A stretch of 20,840 bases of DNA from positions 1 to 20,840 of the forward strand of contig JAYEFR010000052.1 in the NCBI GenBank assembly GCA_034716155.1, written 5' to 3'. Numbering within the stretch: the stretch's first letter is position 1; every line of letters begins with the position of its first letter. The notes below the pieces were generated by a model that was given only the letters and a program-made list of their open reading frames with translations, did no database searches and had not been told where the DNA came from. This DNA is from JAGGYK01 sp034716155. Lineage in GTDB: Bacteria > Desulfobacterota > Desulfomonilia > UBA1062. Positions 7,936-14,784 of this stretch are shown piece by piece. A program made the translations under genes and the position numbers.

Positions 7936-8804
7936 GTATTATAAGATTGGCTCTCCCTAAGGGTAGCCTTCAGGGAGCAACAATTGAATTGTTTAAAAAT
8001 GCAGGGTGGCGAATAGCGACATCCACGCGAAGTTATTTTCCTTCCATAGATGATAAGGATATTGAATGCACCCTGGTTCGAGCACAAGAGATATCAAGAT
8101 ATGTGGAATCAGGGATATTTGATCTCGGTCTTACAGGTAAAGATTGGATACTGGAGAATAACTCTGATGTGAAAGAGGTTGCAGACCTTATTTATTCAAA
8201 GGTCACATCAAAATCTGCCAAATGGGTCTTGGCTGTTGCCCAGGATTCCGGCATAAACAGGATAGAAGACCTTGAGGGCAAGAGTGTCGCCACTGAGCTT
8301 GTAAATTTCACAAAAAGGTATTTTAGTAAGTTGGGCATCAATGTGGATGTGGAATTTTCCTGGGGTGCTACAGAAGTCAAGGTGGCGGATGGGCTTGTTG
8401 ATGCCATAGTCGAGGTAACAGAGACAGGCTCAACCATTAAAGCACACAACTTGAAGATAATCCATGAGCTGCTTGTAACCAATACCAAGCTTATTGCAAA
8501 TAAAGAATCATGGAAGAATAAAAAAAAGCGGACAAAGATTGAACAGATAGCCCTGATGCTTAAATCCGCACTTCAAGCAGAAGCAATGACAGGGCTTAAG
8601 ATGAATGTACCAGAAGATAGACTAGATGACATAATCAAAATGTTGCCTGCCATGACATCCCCCACTGTGGCCCCGTTGCATAATCTTAAGTGGTATTCTG
8701 TTGAGACCATAATAAAAGAGACTCAATCCAGAGCCCTCATACCAAAACTCCTGAAAACAGGTGCAAGAGGTATTATAGAATACCCGCTTAAAAAGGCCTT
8801 ATAG
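7932..8804 (+). CDS. hisG: ATP phosphoribosyltransferase, long form
   Basis: The 290-residue enzyme joins ATP and PRPP in the committed step of histidine synthesis. The N-terminal catalytic part has LALPKGSL, then DLGLTGKDW (about 63-71) and the PRPP-loop region VEVTETGSTIKAHNL (about 160-174). The length, with a C-terminal module of roughly 75 residues (LKMNVPEDRLDDIIKMLPAMTSPTVAPL...), identifies the long form. That form does not need HisZ and is normally feedback-inhibited by histidine through this tail. The start overlaps the hisI stop by four bases. The stop is two bases before the map start. Confidence 0.95.
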   Translation: MSIIRLALPKGSLQGATIELFKNAGWRIATSTRSYFPSIDDKDIECTLVRAQEISRYVESGIFDLGLTGKDWILENNSDVKEVADLIYSKVTSKSAKWVLAVAQDSGINRIEDLEGKSVATELVNFTKRYFSKLGINVDVEFSWGATEVKVADGLVDAIVEVTETGSTIKAHNLKIIHELLVTNTKLIANKESWKNKKKRTKIEQIALMLKSALQAEAMTGLKMNVPEDRLDDIIKMLPAMTSPTVAPLHNLKWYSVETIIKETQSRALIPKLLKTGARGIIEYPLKKAL

Positions 8805-8806
8805 CT

Positions 8807-9550
8807 GTGATTATTATAAAGACTAAAGATGAAATTGAAAGGATGCGTCAGGCCAACCAGATTATAGCAAGATTGTTTGAACATATAGAAGGGTTCATAA
8901 AACCGGGAATTACCACGGCAGAGCTTGATCAGGAGGCAGAACTTTTTATTAGGGCTCACAATGCAATCCCCTCATTTAAAGGCTACAACGGATTTCCAGC
9001 TGCCATCTGTGCTTCTGTTAATGAGGAGATTGTCCATGGCATCCCTGGGCAGAGGAGATTAAAGGAAGGCGATATTATAGGCATAGATGTAGGAACTATA
9101 AAGGATGGTTTTAATGGCGATGCCGCAAGGACCTATACGGTAGGTAGTATAACAAAGGAGGCCCGGCGTCTTATTGAGGCAACAAAGAACGCACTTGCTG
9201 CTGGAATTGAGCAGGCCAGGCCAGGAAATCATCTTTATGACATATCAGCAGCTGTACAGGGTGTTGTAGAATCTGCTGGTTTTAGTGTGGTGAGAGATTT
9301 TGTAGGTCATGGAATAGGAAGAAACCTCCATGAAGAGCCTCAAATTCCCAATTTTGGCAAAAGAGGAACAGGCCCTGTCTTAAAAGAAGGAATGACATTT
9401 GCTATAGAACCCATGGTAAATGCAGGCTCGTGGAAGGTAAAGGTCCTGGGGGATGGCTGGACTGCTGTAACAGGAGATGGCAGTCTATCAGCACACTTTG
9501 AAAACTCTATAGCCATTACCAGTAATGGGCCAGATATACTCAGTGTGTAG
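8807..9550 (+). CDS. map: Type I methionine aminopeptidase
   Basis: The 247-residue metalloenzyme removes the initiator methionine from nascent proteins. All five metal ligands of the pita-bread fold are visible: Asp94 (IGIDVG), Asp105 (NGDAART), His168 (VGHGIG), Glu201 (AIEPMV) and Glu232 (FENSIAIT), with the conserved His77 (IVHGIP). There is no N-terminal zinc-finger extension. The start is GTG, two bases after the hisG stop and without a strong ribosome-binding site, so translation probably depends on coupling to hisG. Placing map behind hisIG is not a functional pathway link, only an operon arrangement. Confidence 0.95.
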   Translation: MIIIKTKDEIERMRQANQIIARLFEHIEGFIKPGITTAELDQEAELFIRAHNAIPSFKGYNGFPAAICASVNEEIVHGIPGQRRLKEGDIIGIDVGTIKDGFNGDAARTYTVGSITKEARRLIEATKNALAAGIEQARPGNHLYDISAAVQGVVESAGFSVVRDFVGHGIGRNLHEEPQIPNFGKRGTGPVLKEGMTFAIEPMVNAGSWKVKVLGDGWTAVTGDGSLSAHFENSIAITSNGPDILSV

Positions 9551-9570
9551 TAATTTGCGGGGGCCGGTGT

Positions 9571-9596
9571 GTCTTCGCTAAAGCTCGCAACGACAC
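9571..9596 (-). repeat. Half copy of a REP-like intergenic repeat
   Basis: Read on the minus strand, this segment (gttgcgagctttagcgaaga) resembles the repeat at 12001-12034, which contains cattgcgaggagctttagcg. The two copies lie in opposite orientation before and after the penicillin-binding protein gene. Repeats of this attgcgagg...cgcaatg type are scattered in intergenic DNA of many bacteria. Confidence 0.45.
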
Positions 9597-9631
9597 CTTT
9601 CCAGCCTTTTTGCGGAACCAGCAAACTTGCA

Positions 9632-9660
9632 TTGACACCAATTTGATGGGTGCTTATAGT
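9632..9660 (+). promoter_or_regulatory. Sigma70-type promoter for the penicillin-binding protein gene
   Basis: TTGACA (9632-9637) and TATAGT (9655-9660) are separated by exactly 17 bases, a near-consensus pair. The predicted transcription start falls near 9666-9668, only about eight bases before the ATG, so the leader would be very short and would begin within the AGGG ribosome-binding site. Confidence 0.6.
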
Positions 9661-9674
9661 TTTTAGGGAAACAA

Positions 9675-11930
9675 ATGGAAAACAAAACCCTTTCAAGAAA
9701 AAAATTGTTTGTGTGGATATCTTTTATACTGCTTTTCCTATTGATAGTTGTAAGCCTGGATGCCTTTTGGGAGATAAGAAAGATAAGCACAGGCACCCTC
9801 TGGCATATACCATCTAAGATATATAGTGATGTAACATGGATAAGGCAAGGTGTTGACACTGAGCGTATAGGCTTGGAGCAGCGGCTAAGACGGCTGAGAT
9901 ATAGATTGGTGGAAGATGTGAAATTTCCCGGTGAATACGGCAAATCAAACAATGAGATGACCATATACCTTCACCCATTTGACTACCCTGATAGCAAATT
10001 TGATGGATTGATGATCAAAGTAAAGTTAAAGAATGCAACAGTAGAAGACATCATAAGAGCAGATACTGCAAAGAGAATAAAGGAGATAAGGCTTGAGCCT
10101 GAAGTCATAGCACAGATATTTGGCGAGGGTTATGAAGACCGTTTAATGATAGACCTCGATGAGTGTCCTCGGAATTTGATAGATGCTGTTATCTGTACGG
10201 AGGATAAGAGATTTTTTCACCATTTTGGTATCGATATTCCCTCAATTATAAGGGCTATCTTTGTAAATATAGAACACGGAAAGATTGTAGAAGGCGGATC
10301 CACTATCACTCAGCAACTCATAAAGAATATGTTCTTGACAAGCAAACGCTCTATCTTCCGAAAGATGAAAGAGGCATGGATGGCCTTTATCATGGAGATG
10401 ATCTATACAAAAGAAGATATCCTTCAGATGTATATAAATGAGATATACATGGGTCAAAGCGGGCATGTAAGTATCCATGGCATGGCCAGGGCTGCAAGGT
10501 TATATTTTGATAAGGATATCTCAAAGATCACCCTTGATGAGGCAGCTACCCTTGCAGGGATTATAAGGGCACCAAACTCATATTCTCCATATACCCATCC
10601 CAATAGGGCTATTGCCAGACGGGATACTGTGCTTGAACTTATGTGGCGAGAAGACAAGATTACGAAAGAGGTATATGAAGAGGCAATAAAAGAACCCTTA
10701 GATGTAGTTCCCATAAATACCCGGAAAAGGCAGGCCCCATATTTTGTAGATTACCTTTTAGCATGTATAGAAGACCAATATTCCAGGCAGTGCCTTACAA
10801 GAGGCGGATATCACATATTTACCACCATAGACATGCATATGCAGTTCATGGCAGAGACAATGATTTCCCATAGCATGGAAAGCATTGTAAGGAGGAAAGG
10901 TCTTGATATAGAAGGTGCCACAGTTATATGTGATCCCAAAACAGGTGAAATAAAGGCTATGGTGGGGGGTGGCAATTATGCAAAGACTCAGTTCAATAGG
11001 GCCACCCAAATGAAGAGGCAGATAGGGTCTTTAATAAAACCTATAATATATTATACAGCGCTGCGCAGGGGTTATACGATTTCCACCTTTATTCAGGATG
11101 CCCCGGTTACAGTGACCCTTGAGGATGGGGATACATGGACGCCTGCAAACTTTGATGGCCTTTCCCATGGCTCTATTATGTTAATAGATGCCCTCGCCCA
11201 TTCATACAATATGGCAACCGTCAGGATGGGTATGAAGATAGGGGTAGATAATATCCGTGCTGAAATCAAAAAAGTTTTACCTGCCTGTAAGATTAACAAA
11301 AACCCTTCAATCCTGCTTGGGGCAATCGAATTATCACCTCTGGATGTGGCTATGTTTTATTCTGCATTTGCAAATATGGGTTTTGCTCTTAAGCCCTCTG
11401 CAATAAAGGCAATCACGACTGAAGATGAGACAATAATACACAAAGAAGATCATAAACCAGGTCAGGAGATATTGGATTCAGATGTTATATTCCTGGTAAA
11501 TACGGCACTAAACAGGGTAGTGACATCTGGTACGGCAAAAAGGTCTGATATGTATGATATGCCCAGTGGTGTATGCGGTAAGACAGGCACCACAGATGGC
11601 CTAAGGGATTCATGGTTTGTAGGATTTACACCGGATATCGTGGTGGTAGTATGGCTAGGGAATGATGGGTTTAAACCTATAGGCCTAACCGGCGCTACAG
11701 GTGCAATGCCTGTAGCTGCTATGATACTCGGTGCAATAGAGAGCCCTAGACAATGGGCCAGGCCCGCAGATATTGTATTGTGTAGAATAGATCCCTCAAA
11801 TGGCAAACTTGCTTCGCTCGGAAGCCGCAATGCGGAGATTCTACCTTATATAAAAGGCACTCAACCTACTGAGGTGTCCCAAAAGGATGTGCCCAGGGTA
11901 TTAAGGTTTTTTAAATCTTTGTTTAAATGA
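9675..11930 (+). CDS. mrcB: Bifunctional class A penicillin-binding protein (PBP1b-like)
   Basis: The 751-residue peptidoglycan synthase has one N-terminal membrane anchor (about 11-30). A short region like the PBP1b UB2H module follows (HIPSKIYSDVTWIRQG... RLRRLRYRLVE, about 44-80). The glycosyltransferase 51 domain shows TEDKRFFHHFGID with catalytic Glu176, GGSTITQQLIKN (207-218) and KEAWMAFIMEMIYTKEDILQ (232-251). The transpeptidase domain has Ser452-LI-Lys455, SYN (510-512) and KTGTT (636-640), all intact, so both activities are expected in the periplasm. The UB2H-like region binds lipoprotein activators in E. coli; whether one exists here is unknown. The gene is monocistronic, with its own promoter and REP-like repeats on both sides. 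Confidence 0.93.
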   Translation: MENKTLSRKKLFVWISFILLFLLIVVSLDAFWEIRKISTGTLWHIPSKIYSDVTWIRQGVDTERIGLEQRLRRLRYRLVEDVKFPGEYGKSNNEMTIYLHPFDYPDSKFDGLMIKVKLKNATVEDIIRADTAKRIKEIRLEPEVIAQIFGEGYEDRLMIDLDECPRNLIDAVICTEDKRFFHHFGIDIPSIIRAIFVNIEHGKIVEGGSTITQQLIKNMFLTSKRSIFRKMKEAWMAFIMEMIYTKEDILQMYINEIYMGQSGHVSIHGMARAARLYFDKDISKITLDEAATLAGIIRAPNSYSPYTHPNRAIARRDTVLELMWREDKITKEVYEEAIKEPLDVVPINTRKRQAPYFVDYLLACIEDQYSRQCLTRGGYHIFTTIDMHMQFMAETMISHSMESIVRRKGLDIEGATVICDPKTGEIKAMVGGGNYAKTQFNRATQMKRQIGSLIKPIIYYTALRRGYTISTFIQDAPVTVTLEDGDTWTPANFDGLSHGSIMLIDALAHSYNMATVRMGMKIGVDNIRAEIKKVLPACKINKNPSILLGAIELSPLDVAMFYSAFANMGFALKPSAIKAITTEDETIIHKEDHKPGQEILDSDVIFLVNTALNRVVTSGTAKRSDMYDMPSGVCGKTGTTDGLRDSWFVGFTPDIVVVVWLGNDGFKPIGLTGATGAMPVAAMILGAIESPRQWARPADIVLCRIDPSNGKLASLGSRNAEILPYIKGTQPTEVSQKDVPRVLRFFKSLFK

Positions 11931-12218
11931 TGGCTTAAGGTAATAGTTTTCAGGGATCAGATTGAAAACCAGCAAGGCCTTATAGTAAATTGCGATTAAG
12001 TCATTGCGAGGAGCTTTAGCGACGTGGCAATCTCAACCTTAAATTGCTTCTTTGCGCTCGAAATGGCATGTTTGTAAAGTAACTTATTGAATGCGATTTG
12101 GTGTTAAGTGTTGTAATATGGTGGGAAGAGGTAATAAAAATATGAAAACATGAAAAGATAGGCTGTTTATTTGGCAGCGAGATTTTTATTGAAAGCCTGG
12201 AGAATAGGCTTGGGCGCA
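11931..12218. other. Non-coding region after the penicillin-binding protein gene
   Basis: With the repeat and hairpin that follow, this starts a 560-base stretch without a credible gene (11931-12490). It contains the REP-like repeat at 12001-12068. Apart from that I see only AT-rich sequence and no clear terminator with a T tract. Confidence 0.5.
12001..12068 (+). repeat. REP-like palindromic repeat, degenerate
   Basis: The first arm, 12001-12034, begins tcattgcgaggagctttagc and continues gacgtggcaatctc. The second part, 12044-12068, contains ttgcttctttgcgctcgaaa and resembles a decayed reverse complement of the first. Together they have the form of the common attgcgagg/cgcaatga intergenic hairpins. 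The half copy at 9571-9596 is in the opposite orientation. Confidence 0.5.
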
Positions 12219-12394
12219 TTTTGGAATTGAAAAAGGAGGTTAGAAAACAGAAATAGGTATTGGGTCGCCGGATTTCAACCGCATCGCATCACGTATTTCA
12301 TCAAGCAGTTTTCTGTCTTTTTGAAGTGTTGACACATGATACTCCGCCAAATATAATAGCATTAATTTATGATAATAGGGAAAAGCAATATGCC
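12219..12394. repeat. Left copy of a 175-bp direct repeat flanking the MNT/HEPN block
   Basis: This segment aligns from end to end with 13505-13679 in the same orientation. Shared runs include ttttggaattgaaaaaggag and ttgaagtgttgacacatgat. The two copies are diverged by scattered substitutions and a few indels near the right end. The offset between copies is 1286 bases. The minus strand carries the small reading frame listed separately. Confidence 0.85.
12240..12362 (-). pseudogene. Short reading frame in the left repeat, possible integrase N-terminal remnant
   Basis: A 40-residue frame beginning MLLYLAEYHVSTLQKD and containing KLLDEIRDAMRLK is the counterpart of the frame at 13478-13648. 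The segment KLLDEIRDAMRLK resembles the start of the core-binding domain of tyrosine integrases (KLLDQVRDAIRLKHYS in that family, from memory). This is weak similarity only. Between the two copies I count three synonymous and eight amino-acid-changing differences plus a stop change, which looks like neutral decay rather than a maintained gene. Confidence 0.3.
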
Positions 12395-12405
12395 TGAAGG
12401 GTCAG

Positions 12406-12465
12406 GGTCAAGTCTACGGTTGACCTTTGTCAGACGATCGTAAATATTCAAACGTAGACTTGACC
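12406..12465. repeat. Hairpin 1: perfect 13-bp inverted repeat before the MNT gene
   Basis: ggtcaagtctacg (12406-12418) and cgtagacttgacc (12453-12465) are perfect reverse complements around a 34-base loop. The hairpin begins 11 bases after the left direct repeat ends. A possible promoter lies in it: TTGACC (12420-12425) and AATATT (12443-12448), spacing 17. If used, it would drive the MNT/HEPN pair. Confidence 0.65.
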
Positions 12466-12490
12466 AGTTAGTTAAAAAGAGAGGTGTATT

Positions 12491-12799
12491 ATGTTCAAAC
12501 TTATGGATTATATTCCCAAAGTGGAGCTGGAAACATTCTGCCGGAGAAATCATATAACCAAAATGTCTCTTTTCGGTTCCGCCCTGCGTGATGAATTAAA
12601 GCCGGGCAGTGATATTGATCTTCTTGTGGAGTTTGACAAAGACCATATGCCGGGTTTGTTTGATATTTCACGAATGGAAATAGAATTATCCGAGACCATT
12701 GGGCGTAAGGTGGATTTAAGAACACCAGAAGATTTAAGCAGATACTTTCGGGATGAAGTCGTTAAAAACGCTGAGGTGCATTATGAAGAAGCCCGATGA
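12491..12799 (+). CDS. mntA: MNT-type nucleotidyltransferase antitoxin
   Basis: The 102-residue protein is a minimal nucleotidyltransferase. It shows LFGSALRDELKPGSDIDLLVEF (27-48), with Gly29-Ser30 and the metal-binding Asp41/Asp43, followed by IGRKVDLRTPEDL. In characterised MNT/HEPN systems (MntA-HepT) this enzyme neutralises the HEPN toxin by adding AMP groups to a tyrosine in its RX4HXY motif. The next gene encodes exactly such a partner and overlaps by 17 bases, so the pair is a type VII-style toxin-antitoxin module (family knowledge). GAGAGGTG lies four bases before ATG. The operon is framed by hairpins and direct repeats. Confidence 0.9.
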   Translation: MFKLMDYIPKVELETFCRRNHITKMSLFGSALRDELKPGSDIDLLVEFDKDHMPGLFDISRMEIELSETIGRKVDLRTPEDLSRYFRDEVVKNAEVHYEEAR

Positions 12800-13127
12800 T
12801 AGAACCAGGTTGAAACATATGCTGGATGCGGCTTTAGATGCGAGAAAATTTTTAGGTAAAGCAACATTTGAAGAATTGCAACGTGATAGAAAGCTTGGAA
12901 ATGCCATTGTCCGCTCATTAGAGATTATAGGTGAAGCAGCTGCGAATGTTACAAAAACCACACAGGCAAAGTATCCTGAAATCGAATGGCCTGTTATTAT
13001 CGGGATGAGAAATCGTCTTATACATGCCTATTTTGATATTAATTATCATATTGTTTGGCAGACAGTTAAAGAAAACCTGCCGCCTTTAATTGAACAATTG
13101 CAACCAATTTTAAAGAACAAAGAATAG
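12783..13127 (+). CDS. hepT: HEPN-domain (DUF86) RNase toxin
   Basis: The 114-residue helical protein carries the HEPN RNase motif R-N-R-L-I-H-A-Y (Arg76, His81, Tyr83), matching RX4HXY. Arg/His form the RNase site and the tyrosine is the expected target of AMPylation by the MNT partner. The rest (LKHMLDAALDARKFL, SLEIIGEAAANV) is typical of DUF86. An in-frame ATG exists at 12753, but ATG 12783 has GAGG six bases upstream and gives the family length. It overlaps the mntA stop by 17 bases, indicating coupled translation. All motif residues are intact, so the module could be active. Confidence 0.9.
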   Translation: MKKPDDRTRLKHMLDAALDARKFLGKATFEELQRDRKLGNAIVRSLEIIGEAAANVTKTTQAKYPEIEWPVIIGMRNRLIHAYFDINYHIVWQTVKENLPPLIEQLQPILKNKE

Positions 13128-13130
13128 CAA

Positions 13131-13427
13131 ATGAAACAGATAGATAAACTCATCATCAACTCTCCGTATGAGGAGCCGAAATATTACTGGTATTATAACC
13201 GGGAACATTGCTCGTTTGAGAACTGCGAGGGTCGCAGGTCTGCAGGATATGTTGTCGCTACGCCGGACAGCAAGGGGGTTGATGATCCAGGGGTCTTTGT
13301 GCCCATTGAACTGGTCAATAAAATCTGTCCCCGGGTAAAGGCCTAGCGGGGAAAGGGGTATCCCGGTGTTTCCGGCCGGTTTGCCAAAGATGTTCTTGTT
13401 GTGGCCCCGGGACTGACCGAAAAGTAG
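13131..13427 (+). pseudogene. Broken 5' end of a type III-like restriction helicase (Res) gene
   Basis: Translation from ATG 13131 gives MKQIDKLIINSPYEEPKYYW, then EGRRSAGYVVATPDSKGVDD and IELVNKICPRVKA. This is like the N-terminus of large DEAD/DEAH restriction endonuclease subunits, where it is normally followed by W-REAGYPGVTG. Here a TAG (13344-13346) stands at the expected Trp. Reading on in the same frame gives RGKGYPGVSGRFAKDVLVVAPGLTEK up to a second stop at 13425. The VLVVAPGLT piece belongs to the helicase motif Ia area, normally hundreds of residues later, so an internal deletion removed the Walker A region. It starts three bases after hepT. The family assignment is from memory. 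Confidence 0.6.
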
Positions 13428-13433
13428 AGGGTA

Positions 13434-13493
13434 AGGTCTTGAATTGTGAATTACTAAACCTCTAGAACTGATAAACTTCACGATTCAAGACCT
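13434..13493. repeat. Hairpin 2: 17-bp inverted repeat after the restriction remnant
   Basis: aggtcttgaattgtgaa (13434-13450) pairs with ttcacgattcaagacct (13477-13493) with a single G-T mismatch around a 26-base loop. There is no T tract. It ends 11 bases before the right direct repeat, mirroring hairpin 1, which begins 11 bases after the left one. The arm sequence tcaagacctggc also occurs at 20309-20320. Confidence 0.65.
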
Positions 13494-13648
13494 GGCCCAA
13501 GTGTTTTTGGAATTGAAAAAGGAGGGTAGAAAACGGAAATAGGTATTGTGTCGCCAGATTCCAACCGCATCACATCTCGTATTTCATAAAGCAGTTTTCC
13601 GTCTTTTTGAAGTGTTGACACATGATACTCCACGAAATATACTAGCAT
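13478..13648 (-). pseudogene. Short reading frame in the right repeat, counterpart of the left one
   Basis: A 56-residue frame starts MLVYFVEYHVSTLQKDGKLL and continues past the point where the left copy stops, because TAA became TAC. Length is otherwise conserved without indels across the shared 40 codons. Most differences from the left copy change the amino acid, arguing for decay of a duplicated gene fragment. See the left copy for the tentative integrase link. Confidence 0.3.
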
Positions 13649-13679
13649 AATCGAAGATTATAGGGAAAAGCAATGTGCC
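13505..13679. repeat. Right copy of the 175-bp direct repeat
   Basis: This is the partner of 12219-12394, in direct orientation. It ends with tagggaaaagcaatgtgcc, against tagggaaaagcaatatgcc in the left copy. With hairpin 2 it fills most of the 300-base gap between the restriction remnant and the TPR gene. No target-site duplication or integrase gene is evident beside it. Confidence 0.85.
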
Positions 13680-13729
13680 CGGAAATGTATTCAATATCAT
13701 TGTATCAAGGCGAATGTGGTTGTTAATCA

Positions 13730-13858
13730 ATGGTTAGCCAAGGCTTCATTGAAGAAAAGAGGGAAATGGAAGCAAGCATCAGATCAAAAAGTCTTGGGCC
13801 TGCGCACCTGGTGACCTCCTATATGTCAGCGCAGAACTCACGAAAAAAGGTGGGGTGA
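13730..13858 (+). CDS. Possible 42-residue leader ORF coupled to the TPR gene
   Basis: A frame from ATG 13730 encodes MVSQGFIEEKREMEASIRSK and about 20 more residues, ending at TGA 13856-13858. The stop overlaps the ATG of the TPR gene as TGATG, the pattern of translational coupling. There is no clear ribosome-binding site for its own start and I recognise no domain. It may be a real small gene, the tail of a truncated gene, or chance. Confidence 0.3.
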   Translation: MVSQGFIEEKREMEASIRSKSLGPAHLVTSYMSAQNSRKKVG

Positions 13859-14625
13859 TGGAGCTAAAATCGACCGATGATGGGATGACAAAATTCAAGA
13901 GTGTACCATTTTCTGTTCTGGTGAAAGATGACAAGGACCTTGCTGCTCTTCGCCGTGACTACGCTTCGATGGATGCACGAGAGCGAAGAATGGCGGCAGA
14001 CTGGGAATATCATTCCCAGATGGCTAGTGAGATCTTCAACAATTCAATGGCGCTGGCAGGTAAAGAAGGATTGGGAAAGTCGTTTTGGCCTTCCGGGGTT
14101 GTCGCCCTTGCCATAGATCCGATGTATGCACCCGCCATTCTTACTGTTGGGTCAATTGAATATCAGCTCGGACGTGTAGAAGAAGCCATGAAACTGTTCA
14201 TGACGCTTACGACATTGCCAAAAGACGAAGAAGACCTAAGTACTATTATAGACAAGGCGGGTGACTTTCTCATTGATCAAGGTGATTACGAAAATGCACT
14301 GGCTGTTTATTCTGCTGCTGAGAAAGCCTATCCACATGAAACCGTGTACCTCAACGGATCGGGATATTGCCTCGGAAAACTTGGGCGTTATGAGGATTCA
14401 GTAGAGAAACACAGACGTGCGGATGCGTTGGAACCGGATAACTACAAACATCTCAATGATCTTGGATACTCATTGCTTGAAGCGGGAAAATTTGACGAAG
14501 CGGAAAAAGTTCTGCAAAGATCAATATCGCTTGCTCCGCCGGATTATGAATTTTCTCGCAACAATTTGGACGAATTAAGGGAAAAAAGAAAAGAAACGAA
14601 AGCAGAGGGATCATTTTGGGTTTGA
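13858..14625 (+). CDS. Tetratricopeptide-repeat protein
   Basis: The roughly 255-residue protein contains at least three or four TPR-like helical pairs: AILTVGSIEYQLGRVEEAMKLFMTL, AGDFLIDQGDYENALAVYSAAEKAYP, YLNGSGYCLGKLGRYEDSVEKHRRADALEPDN and HLNDLGYSLLEAGKFDEAEKVLQRSISLAPPD. Such repeats bind other proteins. The N-terminal 80 residues (KSVPFSVLVKDDKDLAALRRDY...) match no domain I know. There is no signal peptide, so it is probably cytosolic. ATG 13858 follows AAGGTGGGG, and a GTG three bases earlier is in frame. The gene stands alone between the right direct repeat and the insertion sequence, so it may be cargo of the island. Its partner is unknown. Confidence 0.75.
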   Translation: MELKSTDDGMTKFKSVPFSVLVKDDKDLAALRRDYASMDARERRMAADWEYHSQMASEIFNNSMALAGKEGLGKSFWPSGVVALAIDPMYAPAILTVGSIEYQLGRVEEAMKLFMTLTTLPKDEEDLSTIIDKAGDFLIDQGDYENALAVYSAAEKAYPHETVYLNGSGYCLGKLGRYEDSVEKHRRADALEPDNYKHLNDLGYSLLEAGKFDEAEKVLQRSISLAPPDYEFSRNNLDELREKRKETKAEGSFWV

Positions 14626-14678
14626 ATCGGGTGAACCTGGTAGTAGAAGTTAAACCACAAGATATCATCTATTCATAC

Positions 14679-14711
14679 CTTTGCTGTCCGCTTTGCAAAG
14701 CAAAAGCAAAG
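14679..14711. repeat. Compound palindrome after the TPR gene
   Basis: CTTTGCT (14679-14685) pairs with AGCAAAG (14705-14711) and encloses the perfect 12-base palindrome gctttgcaaagc (14690-14701). It could stop transcription after the TPR gene, although no T tract follows. Confidence 0.3.
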
Positions 14712-14784
14712 ACGGTAGGGAAAAGCAAGGGGGCAAGTTTTCATTGTTGACAAAGGAAAAATGGGAAGGGAAAATGGGAAAATG

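Noticed and set aside
11462..11830. 122-residue minus-strand frame inside the penicillin-binding protein gene
   Set aside because: It is a shadow of the transpeptidase domain, whose motifs on the plus strand are complete.
12016..12219. 67-residue minus-strand frame over the REP-like repeat
   Set aside because: It is created by the palindromic repeat and AT-rich DNA; the repeat itself is the feature.
13110..13481. 123-residue minus-strand frame opposite the restriction remnant
   Set aside because: The plus strand matches a known protein N-terminus in frame; the minus frame has no family features.
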